NCBI GenBank assembly: GCA_035630195.1
Contig: DASQLD010000325.1
Coordinates: forward strand, 1 to 15,409
DNA: 15,409 nt
Reading direction: 5' to 3'
Source of the DNA: DASQDN01 sp035630195
GTDB lineage: Bacteria > Acidobacteriota > Terriglobia > Bryobacterales > Bryobacteraceae
Below the pieces are notes generated by a model. It saw only the letters and a list, made by a program, of their open reading frames with translations. It was not told the origin of the DNA and made no database searches. Both the position numbers and the translations under genes were made by a program. Shown here piece by piece: positions 1 to 5,478 of this stretch (the stretch's first letter is position 1; each line of letters opens with the position of its first letter).

Positions 1-31
1 GAAATGTTCTATGGTCAGCTATCCTTGAGGT

Positions 32-445
32 ATGGATGATGCTGCTACCAAGCCGTCGGCCAAGCCGAAATATTTACCAGTCGACCGGTCCCAAACACGC
101 TTGCTGCCGCTGGATTATGACTGCTTGATTCCGGCGGATCATCCAGCACGTGGCATCTGGAAACTGCTGGAAGGGATCGATCTGACGGCTTTCGATTGCG
201 ACGTACGCAGTTTCCAGGGCCAGGCCGGCCGTCCGCGCGTCTCCCCTCATCTGCTCGCCAGCGTGTGGATCTACGGGTATCGAATCGGAGTTTCCTCGGC
301 GCGTGCTCTGGAACGGATGATGAGGTGGGAAGCCGGGCTGCGGTGGCTGTGCGCCGATCAAGAGGTGAATTATCACACCCTCTCGGATTTTCGAGTTAAG
401 GACAAGAGCCAACTCGACACGCTGTTAGCCTCGATATCTCACGAA
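32..445 (+). pseudogene. Truncated DUF772 (IS1182-type) transposase, N-terminal part only
   Basis: This is the N-terminal third of a transposase. From ATG 32, about 138 codons match the DUF772 (PF05598) region of IS1182/IS5-like transposases. Recognisable pieces are the DRSQTRLLPLDYDCLIPADH opening, the GRPRVSPHLLASVWIYGY helix region (residues 67-84) and the YHTLSDFRV segment near residue 115. The catalytic DDE domain, which should follow, is absent. The reading frame runs on to 481, but its last residues (from about 139) are encoded by the end of the next element, so the true fragment stops at about 445. A weak purine-rich site (TGAGG, 26-30) precedes the ATG. The missing 3' part is not found on the far side of the IS1380-type element, so the remainder was lost rather than only interrupted. 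The IS1182 versus other DUF772 assignment is tentative. Confidence 0.75.
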
Positions 446-448
446 CCT

Positions 449-529
449 ATAGCAAAAAGCCGCCGTTCATGGCATAACTAAGTTTCTACACAGCAGTTTA
501 CGACCAGGAGACGAGCGGCTTTTGCTATG
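449..529 (+). promoter_or_regulatory. Inverted repeat enclosing the transposase ribosome-binding site and start codon
   Basis: Bases 449-466 and 511-528 are complementary over about 17 pairs with one bulged base on each side: ATAGCAAAAAGCCGC pairs with GCGGCTTTTGCTAT, then CGT with ACG. The right arm contains the first two bases of the ATG at 527, and the loop holds the GGAG at 507-510. In RNA read in from outside the element the start codon would be paired. A transcript starting inside the loop would lack the left arm and be translatable. Comparable structures limit transposase expression from external transcription in IS10 and IS50. The pairing is seen; the function is inferred. Confidence 0.55.
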
Positions 530-1890
530 ACACAGTGTACTCAGCCCAGCTTCGAATTCCAAGCGCATTATTCGCGGGAAGTTGTGGCCCGGTTTGACGG
601 GAGCGCGATTACTTCCGACGGAGGCGCGCTGTTGTTGCGGCAGACGGATCAGCGTCTGAATCTGCTGCCACGATTCTCGAACTGCTTTCTGGACGGACGG
701 GAGCAGGATCGGGTGGAGCACTCCATTTTGGAGATGGTTTCGCAACGAGTCTACGGACTGGCCCTCGGCTACGAAGATCTCAACGATCACGAGCAATTGC
801 GGAAAGATCCTCTGTTCGGAGTGCTGGCTGGGCGGAAAGAACTCGACAAACCGCTTGCCGGCAAGAGCACGTTGAACCGACTGGAACTCGGCCATGGTCA
901 GCAGGATCGGTACAAGAAGATCACCTTTTGGAAGCAAGCGATCGACGAGTTGCTGGTCAGCGTGTTTGTCGAGTCGCACAAAAAAGCGCCGGAGGAGATC
1001 ATTCTCGATGTAGACACAACCGACCTGCCCTTGCATGGCAAGCAGGAGGGGCGTTTCTTTCATGGCTATTACGATCACTACTGTTACCTGCCGTTGTATG
1101 TCTTCTGCGGGGAACATGTCTTGTGCGCACGGCTTCGGCAGTCCAATAGCGATGCTTCGGCGGGAAGCCTGGCCGAGACGAACGAATCGTGGATCAGATT
1201 CGAGGGGCCTGGCCAAAGGTGAAAATCATCTTGCGCGGCGACTCCGGATTCTGCCGCAAGGAGCTGATGAGCTGGTGCGAAGGCAAACGCGTCGCGTATG
1301 TGTTCGGGCTCGCGCGTAATCAGCGGCTAGGAAAGATTATCGGGCGGCAGATGCAGGAAGCGACCGTGGAATGGAACCGGACCGGCAAGCCGGCGCGAGT
1401 GTTCACTGAGTTCAGATATCAGACCAGGAAAACGAAGAAGCGCGGCTGGGACCGGGAGCGCCGCGTGGTAGCCAAAGCCGAGCATATCGATGGCAAAGAG
1501 AACCCGCGCTTTGTCGTGACATCGCTGAGTCCGGAACAAGGCACCGCCCAGGCGCTGTACGAAGAACTGTACTGCGCGCGTGGCGACATGGAGAACCGGA
1601 TCAAAGAGCAGTTCAGTTTGTTTGCCGATCGGGTGAGCGCGGAAACGATGCGGGCCAATCAACTGCGTCTGTATTTCTCTGTAGTGGCTTATGTGCTGGT
1701 TAGCGGATTGCGACGGCTGGGATTAAAAGCAACCGAATTTGCGCAGGCGCAAGTAGCCACGATCCGTACGAAGTTGCTGAAGATCGGCGCGCAAGTACGA
1801 GTGACGGTTCGCAAGGTCTGGGTTTCCATGGCCTCCGGTTATCCATGGCAAAGCGTGTATCAGCAGGTCTGGTCGAATCTACGCTGCTGA
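527..1890 (+). pseudogene. IS1380-family transposase, broken by a one-base frameshift
   Basis: Two adjacent frames together give one IS1380-family DDE transposase. The first (527-1222) carries the N-terminal region and the first catalytic aspartate block, LDVDTTDLPLHG (residues 160-171), followed by the conserved GRFFHGYYDHYCYLPLYVFC. The second frame supplies RIVDQIRGAWPKVKIILRGD from 1183, the second block RGDSGFCRKEL and the glutamate block ARGDMENRIKEQ near 1576-1611, and stops at 1890. The join lies at 1181-1183: adding one base after AA at 1181-1182 restores family-like sequence, so one base has been lost. No slippery heptamer is visible (the local sequence is ACGAACG), so programmed frameshifting is unlikely. 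A sequencing error is possible. Both halves keep the catalytic residues, so the break looks recent. Confidence 0.85.
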
Positions 1891-1969
1891 CGCAGCATCT
1901 CCGAGGCAACCCCATTACCAGAACCTCGCCCGCGGAATGGCTGCCGTCGGGCAAGTGCGCCTTCCTGAC

Positions 1970-2010
1970 AGCCCGAAGGGCTCTGGCGCCGCTGCGAAGC
2001 AGCAATTGCT
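1970..2010. repeat. Two adjacent GAA-loop hairpins and a palindrome near the IS right end
   Basis: AGCCC-GAA-GGGCT (1970-1982) and GCTGC-GAA-GCAGC (1991-2003) are two perfect 5-bp stems with the same GAA loop, eight bases apart. They run directly into the perfect 10-bp palindrome AGCAATTGCT (2001-2010). They lie in the non-coding stretch 1891-2102 behind the transposase stop. There is no run of T, so this is not a typical intrinsic terminator. It could be a subterminal transposase-binding region or chance structure. Confidence 0.35.
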
Positions 2011-2122
2011 CCCGCTACTCCGGCGAAATGAACGCTCATTTTCGCTCGATTGAAACTTCCGTAACCACCACTACAATTCTCTCGGTCGGAGTCTTTCATA
2101 GGATCATTGGTGAACCCTTCTG

Positions 2123-2896
2123 CTAGGGCAGATCCATTGCCGGCACGATCGAAAATGGGCCGGTTGGATTGAACCGAAGCGCGATCACGGCTGCGTTGAA
2201 AAGCCGAGCTGCGGCGCCGGCGCTCGGCGGAATTCGTGAGACTTCAAAGAAGCCACGCCTGCCTGCCGTCTCCGGGAATCTGGTGGGCAATGATACAGCG
2301 GCGTGCTGCAAGCTGTTCAGTCCGATCACGCTAGTTCCGATGCGACTCCCCGCCTCGTCGTAAAACGCAATCAGGTAGTCGCCCACAATTGAATCGGTAT
2401 TCACGAGAGCGATTGCCGTAGAGAATCCGGAAGTATTATCGAACGACATACCGTATCTGGCGTTTAAACCGGGGATTGCTGGAGCCGCAGCTTCGTAGTC
2501 CGGACGCGCTGGAACTCGCTGCCGGAAGTTAACGAGCACGCTTCTCCCAGGCCCGGGAGTATCTTCGTACGTGAACGTTGCGTAGCCTTGTTTCAGTTCC
2601 AAGCTTTCGCCTGTGGTCTCGACAACTGCGATGCCTTTCCCGCGCGCCACAAGCCCAATCGATTGAACGTTCTGAACCGATGCTCCCGTCCTGACCTGCA
2701 TGGCTAGAGGCATCCCGGCGCTATCGAAGAATCGAAGAATACCTGCCGCCGCCCCATCCTGACCGTTGATGAGAGTCACGGTGGTCTGCCAGCCTGCCCC
2801 GTCTACCAATTGCGGAACGTACTTGCGCAAGTTCAGATTGGGTTCCTGCCCTATCAGCGGTAAGGCGATCAAGAGTAACGGCAATGTTCTTTTCAT
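2123..2896 (-). CDS. Secreted protein of unknown function with two similar beta-rich halves
   Basis: The protein has 257 aa and its family is not recognised. The N-terminus MKRTLPLLLIALPLIG is a clear signal peptide with likely cleavage around residues 16-17, so the product is exported. The mature part appears to be a duplication. Residues about 27-125 contain VPQLVDGAGWQTTVTLIN followed by GILRFFDSAGMPLA. Residues about 148-250 contain YGMSFDNTSGFSTAIALVN followed by YLIAFYDEAGSRIG. Both halves end in an alternating hydrophobic stretch with an NF/RFNP-type turn. This order (W/F-x-T-x-hydrophobic-x-L-x-N, then a strand ending F-x-D/E-x-x-G) suggests tandem immunoglobulin-like sandwiches. Similar short secreted proteins of unknown role occur in Acidobacteriota (general recollection). 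No strong ribosome-binding site precedes the ATG at 2896. The stop lies about 20 bases from the proposed IS end, and the gene appears intact. Confidence 0.75.
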   Translation of the reverse strand: MKRTLPLLLIALPLIGQEPNLNLRKYVPQLVDGAGWQTTVTLINGQDGAAAGILRFFDSAGMPLAMQVRTGASVQNVQSIGLVARGKGIAVVETTGESLELKQGYATFTYEDTPGPGRSVLVNFRQRVPARPDYEAAAPAIPGLNARYGMSFDNTSGFSTAIALVNTDSIVGDYLIAFYDEAGSRIGTSVIGLNSLQHAAVSLPTRFPETAGRRGFFEVSRIPPSAGAAARLFNAAVIALRFNPTGPFSIVPAMDLP

Positions 2897-2943
2897 AGTG
2901 TCTTTGCGCGCCCACAGGATTTCTGCGACATACTTCTCAGCTC

Positions 2944-2970
2944 GTGTCTACAGGTTAGCTGTAAAGACAC
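2944..2970. promoter_or_regulatory. Hairpin upstream of the minus-strand secreted-protein gene
   Basis: GTGTCTACAG (2944-2953), loop GTTAG, then CTGTAAAGACAC (2959-2970) forms a 10-bp stem interrupted by two unpaired A bases. It lies 48-74 bases upstream of the start of the minus-strand gene (2896). No run of T follows on either strand. It could be an operator or leader structure for that gene. The structure is seen; the role is inferred. Confidence 0.4.
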
Positions 2971-3370
2971 CCTGTTGGCGGGCACGTTCCCGGTAACGCA
3001 GTGAGGCTCAAAACATTAATCTCGCGGCGGGACGGCTTGCGTCACGGTCCCCTAGTTGCTCACGACAGAAACCGACCAGCTACATACCGGTGGTAATTTC
3101 AGACGCGGCAAAGGACGGCCTGATGAAACAGCGGCGGCTCTCCTCGCCGAGTTGTATGATCTTGCCAATCGCACTGCTACAGGGGTCACGCTGACCAGAG
3201 GAAGCCTGTGTAAGATGGCACTGGTAGCAAACTTCGCGGCGGTATGACTTGTGAGATCGAAGATCCCAGGCTTCTTGTTACCCGTTCATGCAACAGCAGT
3301 TCAACCAGACTAAAGAATAGCCGTAGCCCAAAATCGCATCGTAGCGTCAGGGGCTTTAAACTGTCACATT
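2971..3370. other. Stretch without a recognisable gene
   Basis: A 63-codon frame opens with TTG at 3056 (to 3247, plus strand), but it has no ribosome-binding site, signal peptide or family motif and is most likely chance. The segment lies just upstream of a decayed cytochrome gene and may contain further unrecognisable parts of it. No tRNA, CRISPR or clear promoter was seen. Confidence 0.5.
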
Positions 3371-3373
3371 AAC

Positions 3374-3690
3374 GCTGCTACCCATCTTGGCGGCGTCGAT
3401 GGAACCCTCAGCCCGAACCGAGCCTCACAAGCCGAACTTCGAGGCGAGCCCTTTTCTTGGGCAAGGCAAAATGCGGATCCTGCCACCACGCGCCTTACTA
3501 CACCGACAACACCATTAATGGAATGACGGCATCGGCGGACGGACCAATCAAGACGTTCCCTTGCCGGACCAAAGATTCGCTGCCGTAGATTTCGCGACGG
3601 CACTTGCTGACACTCGAAGATACAGTCGAATTGGTTAATAAATCCCCGAGACCGGTTCACGGCCGCCGAAAAGCAATTAGACATCGTCAG
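3374..3690 (+). pseudogene. Decayed cytochrome c peroxidase-like gene, C-terminal remnant
   Basis: Joining three frames reveals the C-terminal heme domain of a di-heme cytochrome-c-peroxidase-like protein. Frame 2 gives GGVDGTLSPNRASQAELRGE (3389-3448). One lost base near 3447 shifts to frame 1, which gives ALFLGKAKCGSCHHAPYYTD (3448-3507) with a CxxCH heme site at 3472-3486, then DGPIKTFPCRTKDSLP. A TAG follows at 3586-3588, where the family normally has Tyr, then a scrambled HDGR region. LLTLEDTVELVN (3604-3639) is again in frame 1. A further shift to frame 2 gives TAAEKQLDIV (3659-3688). The order GK-LF-GKA-C-x-x-CH, then GPIKTF-R, then LTLEDTVEFFN, then LT-EK-DLVAFL is characteristic of these cytochromes. 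At least two frameshifts and a stop make it non-functional. The N-terminal part was not found. Confidence 0.8.
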
Positions 3691-3804
3691 TCATTCTTCA
3701 CTTCGCGTTTGCGTTCTTCCACGGGACTGCGCTTCAGCCGTGTGGGCGATTCGCGTTTTACCCATTTCACTGGACGGCGATTTTCAGGTACGATCATAGT
3801 CGGC

Positions 3805-4023
3805 ATGTCGAATCGAGTACTAGTCACATGTGGAGTAATTGCTGCCGCTGCGGTGGGAATGCTTTTCCGGTCTCGGCGGCGGGATGGCGCGAGTCTGAGC
3901 GGTTCAGCGGATTCAGAGCCTGCGGGCGGACTGCTTGCCGCAATCGACGTTGACGACGACGAACAGGCCGAGATCATTAGTCGGGCAAGACCCGCGCTAG
4001 ACCGTGCCGCAAAGCTGCTCTGA
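3805..4023 (+). CDS. Possible small membrane-anchored protein (72 aa)
   Basis: From ATG 3805 a 72-residue frame encodes a short hydrophobic segment (VLVTCGVIAAAAVGMLF, residues 5-21) followed by an RSRRR cluster, as in a single-pass membrane anchor with the C-terminus inside. An acidic stretch, DVDDDEQAEIISR, lies near the end. No family is recognised. The frame is open further upstream (to 3604), but that part belongs to the decayed cytochrome gene, so ATG 3805 is the only sensible start. There is no ribosome-binding site. A weak promoter match (TTCACT 3766-3771, 17 bases, TACGAT 3789-3794) would give an almost leaderless message. It may be a real small gene or a chance frame. Confidence 0.35.
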   Translation: MSNRVLVTCGVIAAAAVGMLFRSRRRDGASLSGSADSEPAGGLLAAIDVDDDEQAEIISRARPALDRAAKLL

Positions 4024-4072
4024 GGGCGTCCAAACCGACGGATGGGTCATATCGCATAGATAAGAGCTTAGG

Positions 4073-4108
4073 TTGTCTTCGAAGCGACGGTTCAAAAGGC
4101 GATATACT
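4073..4108 (+). promoter_or_regulatory. Candidate promoter region of the long operon
   Basis: A good -10-like hexamer, TATACT, occurs at 4103-4108, 27-32 bases before the first operon ATG (4135). The possible -35 elements are poor: TTCGAA at 4078-4083 gives a 19-base spacer, and TTGTCT at 4073-4078 gives 24. This is the only gap of about 110 bases ahead of a continuous run of genes, so transcription probably starts hereabouts, but the exact site is uncertain. Confidence 0.3.
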
Positions 4109-4134
4109 TCCAGAGTTTGAGAACGAAAAGTACC

Positions 4135-5478
4135 ATGTTCCGCAAAACCGTCTGGATCCTGCTCGCAGCGGCTGCAGGTCTGCCCGGCTCTCCTAGCTTC
4201 ACGAGCGACATACGCCCGCTTCTCCAAAAGCACTGTCAGGGATGCCATCAGCCTGCTTCAAAGGCATCCGATCTCGATGTCACCTCTTTCTCGGCGCTAT
4301 TGAAGGGTGGAAAGCGTGGACCCGCCTTTGTAGCCGGAAAGCCTGACGATAGTCTGGCGCTCCGCTATATCACCGGCGCCATGCAGCCGCGGATGCCGAT
4401 GGGACAGCCCGCTTTAAAAACAGAGGAAATCGACTCATTTCGCGCCTGGATTTTAGCCGGCGCCAAAGACGATTCTTCAGAAGAAGTCAGCAGCACCGGC
4501 CCCATCATTTATTCGCAGCCACCGGTGATCACAGCGCTGCGCTTCTCGCCGGATGGGTCAATGATTGCAGTGTCGGGCAATCGGGAAGTATTGATACACA
4601 AAGCCGACGGTAGCGCGATTGTCCATCGATTAGCTGGAAAAGCGGAACGAATTCTCTCGCTGGCGTTCAGCAAAGACGGCGCTCTGCTTGTTGCCGGTGG
4701 GGGTACTCCTGCGCAGTTCGGGGAAGTCCAGGTGTGGGACACCAAAGAAGGGAAGTTGCTTCGTTCGACGTCTCTGACGAACGACACGGTGTTTGGAGCC
4801 TCGTTGGCGCCGGACGCATCACGTATTGCCGTGGGCTGCGCCGACAATACAGTGCATGTGATCGAAACGGCGACCGGCAAAGAACTCTACAAAATTGGTA
4901 ATCATGAGAACTGGGTTCTGGCAACGGTGTTCGGAGTCGACTCCAAGCGCTTCGTTTCGGCCGGCAGGGACCGCGCCGCCAAACTGATCGATGCCTCTTC
5001 GGGAGCATTCCTTGAAAACGTAAACTTGCTTCGCGGTGAACTCAGCGCAATTGCGCGGCATCCAAAGAAGGACATCGTCGTCATTGGCGGAGAGGAGCGA
5101 TACCCCTACATCTATTTGATGGATCGTCCTCGAAACATGAAGATCGCCGATGACACGACGCTCGTTAAAAAAATCGAGCGACAGGATGGCGCAATTACAG
5201 CTCTTGACTGGTCTCCGGATGGTTCTCGCATTGCTGTCGCGAGCGCGTCGCCGAACGTCAATCTCTACGACGCAGAAACCGGTGAACGCAAAGCATCCTG
5301 TACCGGGCACTCCGCCGGGATCTATACGGCCGTCTTCTCTCCCGATGGTTCGCGCCTCGCGACGGGCGGGTTCGATGGAAAGGTTCGCATCTACAACACG
5401 AATGACTGCAGCCTGCTAAAGGCGTTCGTGCCGGTCCCGCTATCAACAGGATCGTCGCAGACAGGAGCTGCGCAATGA
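4135..5478 (+). CDS. Secreted cytochrome c (PSCyt1-type) fused to a WD40 beta-propeller
   Basis: The protein has 447 aa from ATG 4135. A frame extension to TTG 4117 would put MRTKST before the signal peptide and is not preferred. Residues 1-21 form a signal peptide. A heme-binding domain follows: CQGCH (Cys34, Cys37, His38), with Met83, Met87 or Met89 in the AMQPRMPMGQ segment as possible distal ligand. This matches the planctomycete-type cytochrome c domain (PF07635). From about 115 to 435 there are repeated WD40-like blades, for example ALRFSPDGSMIAVSG, VWDTKEG, ALDWSPDGSRIAVAS and AVFSPDGSRLATGGFDGKVR. The product is probably periplasmic or surface-located and could receive electrons and bind partners through the propeller. 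It heads the operon and its stop overlaps the next start by four bases (ATGA). Genes like this commonly sit beside DUF1549/DUF1553 and DUF1501 genes. Confidence 0.85.
   Translation: MFRKTVWILLAAAAGLPGSPSFTSDIRPLLQKHCQGCHQPASKASDLDVTSFSALLKGGKRGPAFVAGKPDDSLALRYITGAMQPRMPMGQPALKTEEIDSFRAWILAGAKDDSSEEVSSTGPIIYSQPPVITALRFSPDGSMIAVSGNREVLIHKADGSAIVHRLAGKAERILSLAFSKDGALLVAGGGTPAQFGEVQVWDTKEGKLLRSTSLTNDTVFGASLAPDASRIAVGCADNTVHVIETATGKELYKIGNHENWVLATVFGVDSKRFVSAGRDRAAKLIDASSGAFLENVNLLRGELSAIARHPKKDIVVIGGEERYPYIYLMDRPRNMKIADDTTLVKKIERQDGAITALDWSPDGSRIAVASASPNVNLYDAETGERKASCTGHSAGIYTAVFSPDGSRLATGGFDGKVRIYNTNDCSLLKAFVPVPLSTGSSQTGAAQ

Larger units (their letters stand above)
446..2102 (+). mobile_element. 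IS1380-family insertion sequence, probably inactive
   Basis: The element is defined by its IS1380-type transposase (527-1890). The proposed ends are CCTAT at 446-450 and its complement ATAGG at 2098-2102. CCTA-type ends are known in this family, for example ISEcp1, and the resulting 1657 bases is a normal family length. Beyond the first five bases the inverted repeats agree only loosely. The flanks (ACGAA left, ATCAT right) are not a target duplication. The left boundary is well supported because the older transposase frame stops matching its family there. The right boundary is a guess within 1891-2122. The lack of a target duplication together with the missing 3' part of the older element suggests a deletion or recombination after insertion. 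Confidence 0.6.

Noticed and set aside
467..1216. Minus-strand frame of 249 codons
   Set aside because: It is a shadow of the IS1380 transposase; the plus strand carries the conserved catalytic blocks.
2115..2128. CCCT/AGGG short inverted repeat as a terminator
   Set aside because: The stem is only four base pairs and no T-run follows on either strand.
3056..3247. Plus-strand 63-codon frame starting with TTG
   Set aside because: There is no ribosome-binding site, no signal or domain motif, and it has a rare start codon. It lies in a region of decayed sequence.
3364..3684. Minus-strand 106-codon frame
   Set aside because: It is antisense to the decayed cytochrome gene, whose family motifs read on the plus strand. 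The minus-strand product has no recognisable feature.
3604..3804. Upstream extension of the 72-residue frame
   Set aside because: Its start, LLTLEDTVELVN, belongs to the cytochrome pseudogene, so it is not the N-terminus of a new protein.
4117..4134. TTG start for the cytochrome/WD40 protein
   Set aside because: It would add six residues before a complete signal peptide; ATG 4135 is more natural.
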